This document shows, one piece after another, positions 9,662-20,844 of a stretch of DNA of 60,773 nt. How positions within the stretch are numbered: the first letter of the stretch is position 1; each line of letters opens with the position of its first letter. The notes under the pieces were generated by a model. That model worked only from the letters and a program-made list of their open reading frames with translations. It had not been told where the DNA came from and made no database searches. Position numbers and translations under genes: made by a program. The DNA is from Candidatus Blautia merdavium. Lineage in GTDB: Bacteria > Bacillota > Clostridia > Lachnospirales > Lachnospiraceae. The DNA lies in contig DWVZ01000009.1 in assembly GCA_019119975.1 (NCBI GenBank), forward strand, positions 1 through 60,773. Direction: 5' to 3'.

Positions 9662-11110
9662 TCACTTGGGTTTTCCTACCAGTCTTCCTTTGCTGATGGC
9701 ATAGACATCGTCGATGACCATCTGGAAGGAGGCTTTTCTCTTCTCCATCTTTGCTCTGTGCTCGATCTTGCCCAGGTTGTAATCAATGATTTCCCTCGGA
9801 AGCGGCACATGGGCTGGATTCAGATAACGGACAGCGCCTTCAAAGTCACGTGCTGGAAGCATCTTTCCGTAATTATAACGGCTGGGTGCAAACGGGATAT
9901 CGATAACGCCTGCTTTCACTGCCCGAATCACGCCGATCGCCAGGTCGCCTGTTCCCAGTTCAAAGGTCTTGTCCACAATGGCTCTGGTCTCACCGATAAT
10001 GATGGCTTTCTCCAGTTCCAGCGCGGAACTCTTTAATTCCTGGTCTGCCAGCAGGGAGATCGCCTGTTTGGTACAGCGCAGACCCTGGGCATTGGCTTCC
10101 ATGGTAGGAACACCGATGGCTTCATGAGGGGTCTTTACAATGACTTTGGTAGCCTTTGCCAGTGCTGCTACAGAGCTTCCCCAGGAAATAACGGCAAATG
10201 CTTTTGCTTCATCCTGCGGGAATCCGCCCATCCACTGGTGAAGGACTGTGGTTACTGTCACGTCATCGTATCCGTACATCCTCAGATACTCTTCTGTCAG
10301 CTCTTCTAAGACACGCAGAGCTGCTACGTCCTGTACCAGGTTTCCGCACTGTCCATAGCCTACGGTCACATTTTTCACACCCTGTTCTGCTGCCAGCAGC
10401 GCCTCGATGATGGCAACCGCGTTGGACATGGACGGAGGCACCAGAGTACCGGTCAGAGGTCCGTATGGCTCGCGGTTGATCGAAACCCCTGCCTCCTCAT
10501 AGATACCGGTCAGACGGTCTACATACTGCCAGTCATAGATGGTCCTTTCCAGAGGAACATCCTTGGCATAGGGAATGTTGTAGGAAATACCGCCTCCCTC
10601 ATAGCTGGTAAAGCCGCCTGCATAACAGATTTCTGTCAGCAGTCTGGCATCCGGTGTGCCGTGGCGCACCTGCACCGGCGTATCCAGATTTTCAATGATC
10701 TGACGGCAGCCATAAACGCCGTGGTTAACAGCCGGGAAACCATTCAGCATGGATTTCTGTGTATGGATGGATTCTTTGATTCCTACTTCTGCTTCTTCGT
10801 AGCGGTTCTGACGGGTATAGGAGTCAATGGTGGTAGGAAGCAGGTCCGCTTCACCTTTGTCCTGCAGATACTGAAGCAGCTTAATGTGTTCGTCAATTAA
10901 AGCTACACCGGCTCTGGGCTGGATCAGAGTTCTTCTCTCTTTCTTTGCTGCGGACAGCTTTCTGGAGAAACTCTTGCTCTCCGGCATATTTTTGTGGTAT
11001 GCAACAGCTTCGTCGAAATCAACGTCTTTTCCTGTTGACCACTGTCCCAGAATCTCTTTTCGGATACCATAAAACTCATCGTCCGATAATTTTTTATTCC
11101 TTATGTCCAT
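9662..11110 (-). CDS. Methylaspartate (glutamate) mutase subunit E
   Basis: [74 protein letters not shown]; typical length. Confidence 0.94.
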   Translation of the reverse strand: MDIRNKKLSDDEFYGIRKEILGQWSTGKDVDFDEAVAYHKNMPESKSFSRKLSAAKKERRTLIQPRAGVALIDEHIKLLQYLQDKGEADLLPTTIDSYTRQNRYEEAEVGIKESIHTQKSMLNGFPAVNHGVYGCRQIIENLDTPVQVRHGTPDARLLTEICYAGGFTSYEGGGISYNIPYAKDVPLERTIYDWQYVDRLTGIYEEAGVSINREPYGPLTGTLVPPSMSNAVAIIEALLAAEQGVKNVTVGYGQCGNLVQDVAALRVLEELTEEYLRMYGYDDVTVTTVLHQWMGGFPQDEAKAFAVISWGSSVAALAKATKVIVKTPHEAIGVPTMEANAQGLRCTKQAISLLADQELKSSALELEKAIIIGETRAIVDKTFELGTGDLAIGVIRAVKAGVIDIPFAPSRYNYGKMLPARDFEGAVRYLNPAHVPLPREIIDYNLGKIEHRAKMEKRKASFQMVIDDVYAISKGRLVGKPK

Positions 11111-12482
11111 AATAAGCAATCTCCTTCTTCATAATTTCCAGCGCAGCCTGGGGATAATGCTGGGAAAGCAGTCCCATGGCTGCCAGAATATATTTTCTGT
11201 CTATCAGGATCCGTGCATTTTCCGGTCGCAGGGAACCTGGCGTGCTCTCATCAAAAAGCGCATGAGCGGCAATTTCCTCCGTATGTTTGGCATGGATCAG
11301 GGCGCCTCCGGTCACTACTACATTTTTCACCCGGCGCAGGTCCTTGCCGCTTTGCAGAAAGGTCAGCCCGCAGGGGGTATAGACCTGCTCCAGAGTTCCC
11401 GCATGACGTGCCACCGCAGTTTCCACAGCAGCGCAGGCAAGGGCAAAATCCAGCTTTTCCATTTCTTCACAGTCAGGTATGTAATCTGTATGCTCTGCCA
11501 GAAACTGCACCAGTTCCGGGATCTTCTGGCGGTTCAGCCCGGACAGCTTGGCAAGCTTCCGGTCTCCGGCTGCTTCCAGGATTCCTTCCACACTGTAGCG
11601 CATGCCGATATCGCCTTCCACACTTCTCTTGGCGTAGGGTTCCTGAATTCCCTTCATGACCGTCGCCATATTGGCAGGATTTCCTTCTGCAATGGAATAG
11701 ACGTCGGTGGTAGCGCCTCCCAGATCTACACCTACCAGTTCCCCAATACCCTGGCTGTCTTCCCAGCCGTCTGACAAAAGCTCCATGGCGGTCAGCATGG
11801 CGGACGGTGTAGGCATGATGATCCCTGACACCAGGTCAGAAGCCTCTGAAAGCCCTTTTCCCTGCACGATCCTCTTTAAAAAGATTTCCCGGATCTGTTT
11901 CTGGGTCGGCTCAATATTCAGCTCTCCCAGTCTGGGCATCACATTTTCGCAGATAAAAACACTCCGGTCCCCAAGGATCTCGGCACATTCATCTGCCGCG
12001 CAGCGGTTTCCTGCCAGGACAATGGGGCAGTCATAGCTTAATTCCGAAAGCATCCGGGCATTGTACAAAATGCATTCTGCATTGCCGCCGTCGGTTCCCC
12101 CTGTCAGAAGGATAATGTCCGGATGATACGCTTCGATCTCCTTCATATCCCCCTTGGTCAGGTTAAAGGAATAGGTTTTCCACACCTTTGCCCCCGCGCC
12201 CAGAGATGCCTCCCTGGAAGCCTGTGCTGTCAGCTCCGGCACCAGTCCTATGGAAATCATTTTCAGTCCCCCGGCAGCGCTGGAGCAGGCATAACGCTCC
12301 TCAAATTCCAGGCGTCCCGTGGTTTTCTCAAGAATCTTCAGCGCGTTGTGAAGCCCTTCGTTAATATCGGTCTCAACTGTGGTATAGGCTGCCGCTGTGC
12401 CCAGGATGCAGCAGTTTTCCACATCCACGGCAGTCACCTTTGTGTTGGTGCTTCCAAAATCCACTAATAAAACCGGTTTCAT
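11094..12482 (-). CDS. Glutamate mutase accessory protein MutL/GlmL (ASKHA-fold ATPase)
   Basis: [33 protein letters not shown], located between mutase subunits S and E. Confidence 0.92.
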   Translation of the reverse strand: MKPVLLVDFGSTNTKVTAVDVENCCILGTAAAYTTVETDINEGLHNALKILEKTTGRLEFEERYACSSAAGGLKMISIGLVPELTAQASREASLGAGAKVWKTYSFNLTKGDMKEIEAYHPDIILLTGGTDGGNAECILYNARMLSELSYDCPIVLAGNRCAADECAEILGDRSVFICENVMPRLGELNIEPTQKQIREIFLKRIVQGKGLSEASDLVSGIIMPTPSAMLTAMELLSDGWEDSQGIGELVGVDLGGATTDVYSIAEGNPANMATVMKGIQEPYAKRSVEGDIGMRYSVEGILEAAGDRKLAKLSGLNRQKIPELVQFLAEHTDYIPDCEEMEKLDFALACAAVETAVARHAGTLEQVYTPCGLTFLQSGKDLRRVKNVVVTGGALIHAKHTEEIAAHALFDESTPGSLRPENARILIDRKYILAAMGLLSQHYPQAALEIMKKEIAYYGHKE

Positions 12483-12500
12483 ATTCTCACCGCCTCGCTG

Positions 12501-12929
12501 CTATTCCTTTTCAGGAGCCTGGATGCCAAAATCTTCGTACAGAGCTGCAATGGTGGTTTCCGGCGCTGTACCCGGTCCGAACACCCTGTTGAATCCCATG
12601 GCTTTAAAACGTCTCTCCACTTCATCGAACGGCTGCTTTCCTACAACGATGTTGCCGCCTACATATAAGAGGATGTCTTTTAATCCTGCCTCATTGCATT
12701 TATCCCTTAAGCCTCTGCAGTCCAGCTCTCCGTGACCGTAGAGTGAAGAAACTAAGATTGCGTCCGCGCCGGTCTCAATGGCTGCGGAAATATATTCTTC
12801 CTGTGAAACCATAACCCCCAGGTTCGTCACATCGAACCCGGCATCTTCAAAGGCATGCTGGAGAATGCTGATCCCCACCGCATGCACATCGGCGCCGATA
12901 ACACCGATGATCAACTTCTTCTTGTCCAC
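12501..12929 (-). CDS. Methylaspartate (glutamate) mutase subunit S, B12-binding
   Basis: [37 protein letters not shown] cobalamin-binding DxHxxG motif; 142 aa. Confidence 0.94.
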   Translation of the reverse strand: MDKKKLIIGVIGADVHAVGISILQHAFEDAGFDVTNLGVMVSQEEYISAAIETGADAILVSSLYGHGELDCRGLRDKCNEAGLKDILLYVGGNIVVGKQPFDEVERRFKAMGFNRVFGPGTAPETTIAALYEDFGIQAPEKE

Positions 12930-12967
12930 TGTAAAACCTCTCCCTTCTTTGTCTGACCTGGTTCTGC

Positions 12968-14377
12968 TCAGACGGTCTTTACATTTTTTATTTCATCCAG
13001 AAGAGTTCCGTCTCTGTATAATACCTTTGCCACAACTTTGTCTCCCATTTCCACAGATCTGGGAACTCCGGAGATCTCTTCTGCGATCTGTTTTAATTCC
13101 TGGATTTCCAGTACCGGAAGCCCGGCTTTTACCAGTTTTTCCTTTAATTCTTTCTGACGGGGATTTACCGCGATGCCTCTCTGGGTCACTACCACGTCCA
13201 CCGTCTCTCCCGGTGTAGATTTGCAGAGCACCTGATCCACGATCAGGGGAAGCCTTGCCCGTATCAGCGGAGCCACGATGATCGCCAGTTTAGAACCAGC
13301 TGCCGTGTCGCTGTGCCCGCCGGAGCCGCCCATGATATAGCCGTTGGAATCCGTATGCACATTTACATTAAAATCTACATCTACCTGGGTCGCCCCCAGG
13401 ATCACCACATCCAGACTGTCTACCGCGGCGCTTTTTGCCGCCGGAGAAGCATAGCGCATGGCAGATATTTCCTGATGCTTGGGATTTTCCCGGATAGACT
13501 CAATGGCTTTTAAATCAAAGCACTGCACATCCAGAATGGTCTCAAAGAAACCTTTGTCTGCCATATCCACCATATATCCGGTGATGCCTCCCATACAGAA
13601 GCTGCCTTTGATGCCGTCTTTCTTCATCATCTCTTCCACATATTTGGCAACTGCCAGGGACGCGCCCCCGGCGCCGGTCTGGAAGGAAAATCCCTCCTTT
13701 AAATATCCGGAATGCTTCACTACCTGGGCTGCTAAGGATGCGATTCGCAGTCCCACCGGATCTCTGGTGATCTTGGTAGTTCCAGATACGATCTTTGCCG
13801 GATCGCCGATCTGGGGAACCTGCACCACATAATCCACATATCCTTCATCAATGGAAGTATCCTTTAAAGGATACGGCACCAGGTTATCTGTGATCACCAC
13901 AGTCTTGGCGGCATGCATGGCATCCGAAAAGGCATATCCTAAAGAACCGCAGGCAGAGGGTCCGTACTTGCCGCTGCAGTTTCCCATCGGATCTGCGCAG
14001 GGCGCTGCCAGGAAAGCAATATCAATCTTGGAGGAACCGTTTTCCATATCTCCTGCCCGTCCTCCGTGGGTCCGAAAGATCACCGGTTTTTCCAGGATGC
14101 CCTCGGAAATGGCTTTTCCCACTCTGCCTCCCATATAGTTGCACTCAATCCCTGTGACCACTTTGTTCCTGATATGCTCAATCAGCGGCTCATGGATATC
14201 GAATATGGAGCTGGCATTGACGGTCAGATCTTTGATCCCCATGGCTGCCGCCTCTGCCAGGACCATGTTCAGCACATAATCTCCGTTTCTCATATGATGG
14301 TGGAACGAGATGGTCATGCCGTCCTTTAATCCTGTTCTCTCAATGGCTTCTCTGACAGAAGCAACTAATTTACTCAT
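12968..14377 (-). CDS. citF: Citrate/citramalate lyase alpha subunit (CitF-like)
   Basis: [37 protein letters not shown]; adjacent citE and citD. Confidence 0.9.
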   Translation of the reverse strand: MSKLVASVREAIERTGLKDGMTISFHHHMRNGDYVLNMVLAEAAAMGIKDLTVNASSIFDIHEPLIEHIRNKVVTGIECNYMGGRVGKAISEGILEKPVIFRTHGGRAGDMENGSSKIDIAFLAAPCADPMGNCSGKYGPSACGSLGYAFSDAMHAAKTVVITDNLVPYPLKDTSIDEGYVDYVVQVPQIGDPAKIVSGTTKITRDPVGLRIASLAAQVVKHSGYLKEGFSFQTGAGGASLAVAKYVEEMMKKDGIKGSFCMGGITGYMVDMADKGFFETILDVQCFDLKAIESIRENPKHQEISAMRYASPAAKSAAVDSLDVVILGATQVDVDFNVNVHTDSNGYIMGGSGGHSDTAAGSKLAIIVAPLIRARLPLIVDQVLCKSTPGETVDVVVTQRGIAVNPRQKELKEKLVKAGLPVLEIQELKQIAEEISGVPRSVEMGDKVVAKVLYRDGTLLDEIKNVKTV

Positions 14378-15249
14378 CTGCACCCACCTCCGTAAATCGC
14401 TTTCTCCATTTCCAGGACCTGCTGGGCGCGTTTTACGATGGGAGCATCGATCATCTTTCCTCTGAGAGAAATGACGCCCTTGCCCTGGCGTTTTCCTTCT
14501 TCAATGGCGTCCATTACATCATGGGCGTATTCAATCTCACTTTCCGTAGGGGAGAACACGGCGTTGACCGTATCCACATGTCTGGGAGAAATGACCGCTT
14601 TTCCTGCAAAGCCCAGGCTTTTGGCAAATTCAGTATCCTTCTCCAGTCCCTCCATATCTTCCACATCGGTAAAGGGCGTGTCATAAGCTTCGATGCCGCA
14701 GGCTCTCGCCGCGCAGACCAGTCGGGTCCTTGCATAGAAGATTTCCTGTCCTTCTTTGGTCCGTTTGCAGTGCAGGTCCGCTGTAAAATCTTCCCCGCCC
14801 AGAAACAGCCCGATCACTCGTTTATCCGCGGAGGCGATATCAAATGCCATCTCCACCCCAAGGGCAGTTTCGATCAGCGGAAGGATCTTGACCGTGCCTT
14901 CCTCCATGCCGCAGGATCTCTCCACCTCTGCCATATAGGCGGATACCTGACGGATCATCTCTCCTCCGCTGACTTTGGTGGGCATGATCACATCCGGCTT
15001 CAGCGGAATGACTGCCTTTAAATCCTCTTTCCAGAATGCCGTATCAGTGGGATTGATCCGGACAACGATCTCACAGTTGGGAAAGGTCTGGTATTTCAGA
15101 GTATTGCGCACCAGGATCCGTGCCGCGTCTTTCTCATCGGGAGAGACTGCGTCTTCCAGGTCAAAGATCACCGTATCCGCGCCCAGCGTATCTCCGTTGA
15201 TCAGCATATTCGGAGTGTTTCCCGGCAAAAACAACATGGTACGTCTCAT
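14374..15249 (-). CDS. citE: Citrate/citramalate lyase beta subunit (CitE-like)
   Basis: RTMLFLPGNTPNMLINGDTLGADTVIFDLEDAVSPDEKDAAR; HpcH/HpaI-type aldolase motifs. Confidence 0.92.
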   Translation of the reverse strand: MRRTMLFLPGNTPNMLINGDTLGADTVIFDLEDAVSPDEKDAARILVRNTLKYQTFPNCEIVVRINPTDTAFWKEDLKAVIPLKPDVIMPTKVSGGEMIRQVSAYMAEVERSCGMEEGTVKILPLIETALGVEMAFDIASADKRVIGLFLGGEDFTADLHCKRTKEGQEIFYARTRLVCAARACGIEAYDTPFTDVEDMEGLEKDTEFAKSLGFAGKAVISPRHVDTVNAVFSPTESEIEYAHDVMDAIEEGKRQGKGVISLRGKMIDAPIVKRAQQVLEMEKAIYGGGCR

Positions 15250-15518
15250 GACTCTTCCACTCCCCCTCTTTTCAGTGCCGTTTCCATACGCGCACAGATC
15301 ACGCAGTCCAGGGCACCTTTGTCTTTGATAAATATTTTCCCTGTCGTCACATGAAATTCGTCCAGGGTCTTCATGACAGCAGCGCGGATGGCATTCATAT
15401 ACTGGTTTGCCACTACAGAATCAATCTCCAGGTGAAGTTCTTTCTCATCCGGTTCCACCTGGATGAACAGGTCGCTGGATTCCAGTGTTCCAGCCACCGC
15501 GTTTCTTATGATCTTCAT
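15246..15518 (-). CDS. citD: Citrate/citramalate lyase acyl carrier protein (CitD-like)
   Basis: 90 aa protein, NAVAGTLESSDLFIQVEP including the TLESSD prosthetic-group region; overlaps citE start. Confidence 0.92.
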   Translation of the reverse strand: MKIIRNAVAGTLESSDLFIQVEPDEKELHLEIDSVVANQYMNAIRAAVMKTLDEFHVTTGKIFIKDKGALDCVICARMETALKRGGVEES

Positions 15519-15582
15519 GTTCCTTCTCCTTTATCTGCATCAGCAGCCGCGTTTTCACACGGTCTGCCCTCCTGCCCTGTAT

Positions 15583-16215
15583 TTATTCGGTAACGCTCTT
15601 TGACACATTTGCCTGCGCCAGGATCTTCTGTTCGTAGGCAATGGCTTTCTTCTCCAGAACCGCAGCTTCTTCTGCGATCTCTTTTACAAATCCTTCATCC
15701 TTGATGGATTCCAGATTGATCTTTACATTAAAGAGTGCTCCAAGGACTGCGGTACGTGCCATCATAGTAGCTACCAGAGCGTCTGTCACAGCTGTCTTGT
15801 TTCCTTTTGTGACCATAGCCTCTGCATAGGGAAGCACTTCATAAGCTGCCTTTGCCACAGAAAGGGGAACTGCCACGGCTGCCTTTAAGCCATTCTGCAT
15901 CGCCTCTGTGCGGGCTGCCTTTTCTTCCTCTGTGTCCTTGGGCAGTGTCAGCGCCTGCATATACAGGTCAAAGGATTCGCTGTCCCGTTTGATATCATCC
16001 AGAAGCTGACGGCAGATCTTGTCCATAGGCTCCACTGCCGCTTTCATCTCTTCTTCCACTTCCGCATATTTCTTTTTGCCGATGGTAAGTCCTGCTACCA
16101 TCTCTGTAAGAGCAGCCGCCAGAGCGCCAGCGAGGGCGGAAATACTTCCGCCCCCTGGTACTGGTTCATTAGAGGCTGTCTGCATGGCGAATTGTTCGAT
16201 TGTCATATTTTTCAT
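15583..16215 (-). CDS. Formimino-THF cyclodeaminase (FchA/FTCD C-domain-like)
   Basis: MTIEQFAMQTASNEPVPGGGSISALAGALAAALTEMVAGLTIGKKKYAEVE. Confidence 0.9.
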   Translation of the reverse strand: MKNMTIEQFAMQTASNEPVPGGGSISALAGALAAALTEMVAGLTIGKKKYAEVEEEMKAAVEPMDKICRQLLDDIKRDSESFDLYMQALTLPKDTEEEKAARTEAMQNGLKAAVAVPLSVAKAAYEVLPYAEAMVTKGNKTAVTDALVATMMARTAVLGALFNVKINLESIKDEGFVKEIAEEAAVLEKKAIAYEQKILAQANVSKSVTE

Positions 16216-16243
16216 TGCCGTTACCTCTTTGAAATTATTATTT

Positions 16244-17134
16244 TTACAGTCTGGTCTCCAGAACCTGTTTGGAATCAAATCCTTCAAATCCCAGATAATA
16301 TTCTGCGCAGTCAACGATCGCCTGCAGCGGGATCAGACCTACGACTTCACTTCCAAGGACATTGACACCCCAGCGTCTTGCTTCCATGCGGACGGTTTCA
16401 AATACAGTGTATACGGATGTCTTGGTGTAGTCGGTCAGGTTCATGGATACCTGAGCGATGTTTCTGTCCTCCAGCATAACGCCCATAGCTTTGCAGTAAC
16501 GGAAGCCGCCTTTGATGTGACGGATCCGGTCAGCGATCTTCTGCGCGATCTCTACATTGGAAGTATCCAGGTTGATGTTGTATGCGATCAGAGGCATTCT
16601 GGCTCCGATGGCTGTCACACCGCCTGTAGGATGGATAGTGTCAGGACCAAAGTCCGGTTTCCACATTGGGTCTTTCATCTTTTCTGCCATTCCTTCAAAC
16701 TGTCCCTGGCGAACCTTTGCAAGGTTTTCTCTGTGAGGAGCAGTTGCGGATTTCTCATATAAGAAGAAAGGCTGTCCGAATTTTTCAGAAGCTTCTTTCG
16801 CAACTTCTTTTGCCAGAGCGTCTGCCTCTTCTACTGTGGCGTTGCGGATCGGAATGAAAGGAACTACGTCCACACAGCCCATGCGGGGATGCTGTCCCTG
16901 ATGTTTTGTCATATCGATCAGCTCGACTGCTTTTCCGATGGCTGCAACCATAGCGCCTTTTAATGGTTCCGGCTCACCGATCACAGTAACAACGCTTCTG
17001 TTGTGGTCTTCGTCAGAGGTGTAGTCCAGCAGCTTCACACCTTCGATGCCCCGGAAACAATCAACGATTTTCTCTACTTTTTCTTTGTCTCTGCCTTCGC
17101 TGAAATTAGGCACGCACTCAATAATTTTTTCCAT
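16244..17134 (-). CDS. ftcD: Glutamate formimidoyltransferase
   Basis: KIIECVPNFSEGRDKEKVEKIVD, LDYTSDEDHNRSVVTVIGEP, HPRMGCVDVVPFIP. Confidence 0.94.
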   Translation of the reverse strand: MEKIIECVPNFSEGRDKEKVEKIVDCFRGIEGVKLLDYTSDEDHNRSVVTVIGEPEPLKGAMVAAIGKAVELIDMTKHQGQHPRMGCVDVVPFIPIRNATVEEADALAKEVAKEASEKFGQPFFLYEKSATAPHRENLAKVRQGQFEGMAEKMKDPMWKPDFGPDTIHPTGGVTAIGARMPLIAYNINLDTSNVEIAQKIADRIRHIKGGFRYCKAMGVMLEDRNIAQVSMNLTDYTKTSVYTVFETVRMEARRWGVNVLGSEVVGLIPLQAIVDCAEYYLGFEGFDSKQVLETRL

Positions 17135-17188
17135 GGCTATCATTCTCCTTTATCTTGTATGTATAAAAATTGATTTCCGCGTTTTTGA

Positions 17189-18445
17189 CTATACCCATTC
17201 TTTGTGGTATACGGTTTCCCCATTCTTGATCACGGTCTCCACCAGGTTGATGCCTGTGTGGTAAGGCAGGTAATGAATGGAGGGGAATTTCAGGAACACA
17301 ATGTCCGCCTGTTTTCCCGGCTCCAGGCTTCCCACCCTGTCCGCTCTGTCCACTGCCGCCGCTCCGTTGATGGTGAGAGCTGTGATCACTTCCTCGATGG
17401 ACATATTCATATAAATGCATCCCAGAGCTACCAGAAGGGGGATGGAATTGGTAAAGCAGCTTCCCGGATTTAAGTCGGAAGCCAGCGCTACGGCACATCC
17501 CTCATCGATCATTTTCCGTCCCGGCGCGTATTCCTCTTTTAAGCAGAAGGCAGTTGCCGGAAGAAGGGTGCTGATGACGCCCGCTTCTTTCATCTGGCGG
17601 ATGCCCTCATCAGATGCCTTTAACAGATGGTCCGCAGATACTGCGCCCACCCGGGCAGAAAGCTCCGCGCCGCCCAGCTGATAGATTTCATCTGCATGGA
17701 TCTTCAGTTTGAATCCCATCTTCTTTGCCTCGGTCAGGTAGTATTCGGAATCCTCCACACTGAATACATTTTTCTCTGTGAAGATGTCCGCGAACTCAGC
17801 GAGATCTTCTTCCCTTACCTTGGGCATAACCTCTGTCAGCTGCTTTTCGATAAACTCCCGTTCTTTTCCCTTCCACTGGGGAAGTACGCTGTGGGGTCCC
17901 AGGAAGGTCCGGACTACATCTACCGGATGGATCTCATCTAACTTTTTCATGGCGCGAAGCTGCTTCAGCTCCGTCTCACAGTCCATGCCGTATCCGCTTT
18001 TTCCTTCCACTGTGGTAACGCCGAACTCCAGCATACGGTTCAGACGCTCCCGTCCTGCCTCAACCAGCTCCTCCTCTGTGGCGCTGCGGGTGGGATTGAC
18101 GGTGGCATTGATGCCGCCGCCTCTCTCCATGATGGACATATAGCTGTCCCCGTTTAATCTCCAGGAAAATTCGTCTGCCCGGTAGCCGCCGAATACAAAA
18201 TGGGTATGGGAATCCACAAATCCCGGGAGTACGGTCTTTCCGGAAGCATCCAGAACTTCGTATTCCTCTGCATTGACCTGTTTGTCCAATTCCTCTGTCG
18301 TTCCCACTGCCACGATCTTGTCGTCGTGGATGATCACTGCACCGTCTTTGATCAGCCCGATGTCTGCCATCTCTTTTCCGTGCTTCGGCGCTTTTCCTTT
18401 ACAGGTAACTAATTCGGACGCATGACGTATATATCTTTTTTTCAT
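17189..18445 (-). CDS. hutI: Imidazolonepropionase
   Basis: VLPGFVDSHTHFVFGGYRADEFSWRLNG, SGYGMDCETELKQLRAM, HADEIYQLGGAELSA. Confidence 0.95.
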   Translation of the reverse strand: MKKRYIRHASELVTCKGKAPKHGKEMADIGLIKDGAVIIHDDKIVAVGTTEELDKQVNAEEYEVLDASGKTVLPGFVDSHTHFVFGGYRADEFSWRLNGDSYMSIMERGGGINATVNPTRSATEEELVEAGRERLNRMLEFGVTTVEGKSGYGMDCETELKQLRAMKKLDEIHPVDVVRTFLGPHSVLPQWKGKEREFIEKQLTEVMPKVREEDLAEFADIFTEKNVFSVEDSEYYLTEAKKMGFKLKIHADEIYQLGGAELSARVGAVSADHLLKASDEGIRQMKEAGVISTLLPATAFCLKEEYAPGRKMIDEGCAVALASDLNPGSCFTNSIPLLVALGCIYMNMSIEEVITALTINGAAAVDRADRVGSLEPGKQADIVFLKFPSIHYLPYHTGINLVETVIKNGETVYHKEWV

Positions 18446-18470
18446 ATTCTGCTCCCTGAAAATAAAGTTC

Positions 18471-20516
18471 TTAGTGATGGGTGTGATGATGCTCTTCAGG
18501 AACTACATCCTTGCACACTCTGTCGATCAGTTCATCACTTGCCAGGTAAGGCATGGTGATGTAATCCTCTCCATTTCTGATCTGGTTGTATTCTGCCACG
18601 GTTTCGATGGAATGCTCGCATCTGCCCCAGCTTCTTCTGGATACACCGATCATAGTATCCCACGGAATCGCTGCCATTAAGATCTCATCCACTCTTTCGC
18701 TTCCGTCAAGAACCATACCGAAGCCGCCGTTGATGGATTTGCTGATACCTACGCCGCCGCCGTTGTGAAGGGCAACCAGGCTCATGCCTCTTGCTGCGTT
18801 TCCGGCATAGCAGTGAACTGCCATATCGGCTGTGATATTGGAACCGTCATAGATATTGGAGGTTTCTCTGTATGGAGAATCGGTTCCGCCTGTATCGTGG
18901 TGGTCACGTCCCAGCATAACCGGTCCGATTTCCCCGTTTCTTACCATTTCGTTGAATTTCAGGGCAATGTCTCTTCTTCCCAGAGCATCCTGGTACAGGA
19001 TACGGCACTGTGTGCCAACTACCAGTTTGTTCTTCTCTGCGTCGCGGATCCAGATGTAGTTATCTCTGTCCTGGCTCCTTCTGTTGGGATCGATGATCTC
19101 CATAGCCGCATGGTCTGTCTTTCTTAAGTCTTCCGGTTTACCGCTTAAGCAGCACCATCTGAATGGTCCGTATCCGTAGTCAAACAGTTCCGGTCCTAAA
19201 ATGTCTTCTACATAAGACGGGAAAATAAATCCTTCACTGGTGTCAACGCCGTTTTTCGCAATGTCTTTTGCGCCTGCGTCAAAGACAGCTTTCATAAATG
19301 CGTTGCCGTAATCGAAGAAGTAAGCGCCTCTTTCTACCAGGGTCTTGATCAGGTGATAATGTTTTACCAGAGTCTGGTCAACCAGTTCACAGAATTTATC
19401 CTTATCATTTGCCAGCATCTCGGTTCTTTCTTCAAAGGTCAGTCCCTGCGGGCAGTAGCCGCCGTCATAAGGTACGTGGCAGGAAGTCTGGTCAGACAGA
19501 AGTTCGATCTTGATGTTGTTGTCCACTGCGTACTCCAGAAGGTCTACAATGTTGCCGTGGTAAGCAATGGAGATGGTTTCTTTCTTATCCATGTATTCCT
19601 GTGCCACACGGAAAGCTTCTGCCGCGTCTTCGATCACCAGGCTTACCCAGCCCTGGCTGTGGCGTGTCTCAATCCTGGAAGCGTCTACTTCTGCTACGAT
19701 TCCTACGCCGCCTGCGATCTCAATAGCTTTCGGCTGTGCGCCGCTCATGCCGCCCAGACCGCTGGTTACGAATAAGTGTCCAGCCAGATCGCCGTCCTGA
19801 GGAACGCCTAAGAATTTACGTCCTGCATTTAAGATGGTATTGAAGGTACCATGTACGATACCCTGAGGTCCGATGTACATCCAGCCGCCGGCTGTCATCT
19901 GTCCGTAGGAAGATACGCCCATAGCAGTTGCTTTTGCCCAGTCTTCCGGATTGTCGAACATACCTACCATCAGTCCGTTTGTTACGATGACTCTTGGGCT
20001 GGATTCATGAGATTTGAACAGACCCATTGGATGTCCGCTCATCATGACCAGTGTGTGATGATGGGTGAGTTTTTCCAGATATTTTTTGATCAGCTGGTAC
20101 TGCATCCAGTTCTGGCATACCTGTCCTGTTTCTCCGTAGGTTACCAGTTCATAAGGATAAAGAGCAACTTCATGATCCAGATTGTTGTCGATCATAACCT
20201 GGAAGGCTTTTCCTTCGATGCATTCTCCCTTGTACTCGTCAATGGGTTTTCCGTAGATTCTTTCCTTTGGCATGAAGCGGTATCCGTAAATACGTCCTCT
20301 TGTAAGAAGCTCGTCCAAAAATTCCGGTGCCAGCTGCTCGTGAAGTTCTTCCGGTACATATCTCAAAGCGTTTGCCACAGCAAGCTTGATCTCTCTCTTG
20401 TTCAGTGTCAGCTCTCTTTTCGGCGCTCTTCTGACACCCTCTTTGAAGGTTGGATACTCTGGTAATACAGGATCTAACTTAATCACCATTGCTTTTCCGA
20501 TTTCTGCATTGTTCAT
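18471..20516 (-). CDS. hutU: Urocanate hydratase (681 aa, long anaerobe-type)
   Basis: HLFVTSGLGGMSGAQPKAIEIAGGVGIVAEVD, IAYHGNIVDLLEYAVD, HNGGGVGISKSINGGFGMVLDGS. Confidence 0.94.
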   Translation of the reverse strand: MNNAEIGKAMVIKLDPVLPEYPTFKEGVRRAPKRELTLNKREIKLAVANALRYVPEELHEQLAPEFLDELLTRGRIYGYRFMPKERIYGKPIDEYKGECIEGKAFQVMIDNNLDHEVALYPYELVTYGETGQVCQNWMQYQLIKKYLEKLTHHHTLVMMSGHPMGLFKSHESSPRVIVTNGLMVGMFDNPEDWAKATAMGVSSYGQMTAGGWMYIGPQGIVHGTFNTILNAGRKFLGVPQDGDLAGHLFVTSGLGGMSGAQPKAIEIAGGVGIVAEVDASRIETRHSQGWVSLVIEDAAEAFRVAQEYMDKKETISIAYHGNIVDLLEYAVDNNIKIELLSDQTSCHVPYDGGYCPQGLTFEERTEMLANDKDKFCELVDQTLVKHYHLIKTLVERGAYFFDYGNAFMKAVFDAGAKDIAKNGVDTSEGFIFPSYVEDILGPELFDYGYGPFRWCCLSGKPEDLRKTDHAAMEIIDPNRRSQDRDNYIWIRDAEKNKLVVGTQCRILYQDALGRRDIALKFNEMVRNGEIGPVMLGRDHHDTGGTDSPYRETSNIYDGSNITADMAVHCYAGNAARGMSLVALHNGGGVGISKSINGGFGMVLDGSERVDEILMAAIPWDTMIGVSRRSWGRCEHSIETVAEYNQIRNGEDYITMPYLASDELIDRVCKDVVPEEHHHTHH

Positions 20517-20548
20517 TTCTCATCGTCTCCTTTGCTTTTTTTACGATT

Positions 20549-20562
20549 TTACCATATGGTAA
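20549..20562. promoter_or_regulatory. 14-bp perfect palindrome TTACCATATGGTAA upstream of hutU; candidate operator
   Basis: Exact self-complementarity, 33-46 nt upstream of the hutU start. Confidence 0.45.
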
Positions 20563-20712
20563 GTCTAAAAAACGTCTATTTTACTCGGATGTCTATGAAA
20601 AAAATCATTTTCTTCGTGATTATTGCTTATTTATCCTCCTTAATTTCGGCGTATCAAAGTGAAAATAGACAAAATAAAGTCAAAACCTTTGCCAAACGCC
20701 AAAAAAGAATAA

Positions 20713-20781
20713 AAAAAGAGACCCTCCTGTGGAAATCAAGGCTTTTCAAAGCCCTGGCTCTCCGTCAGACGGTCTCTTTTT
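20713..20781 (-). terminator. Stem-loop terminator downstream of the nitroreductase gene
   Basis: AAAAAGAGACC (20713-20723) and GGTCTCTTTTT (20771-20781) are perfect inverted repeats with A/T tracts. Confidence 0.7.
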
Positions 20782-20844
20782 CCATATTTTATTTCCGCGC
20801 ACACTCCGGCGCTTCCGCTTTCCTCTCGCAGATTTCCGCATCCT

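Noticed and set aside
12968-15518. Classical citrate fermentation operon
   Set aside because: CitDEF sits between hut and glutamate mutase genes, and no oxaloacetate decarboxylase or citrate carrier is visible in the window; citramalate lyase in the methylaspartate pathway fits better.
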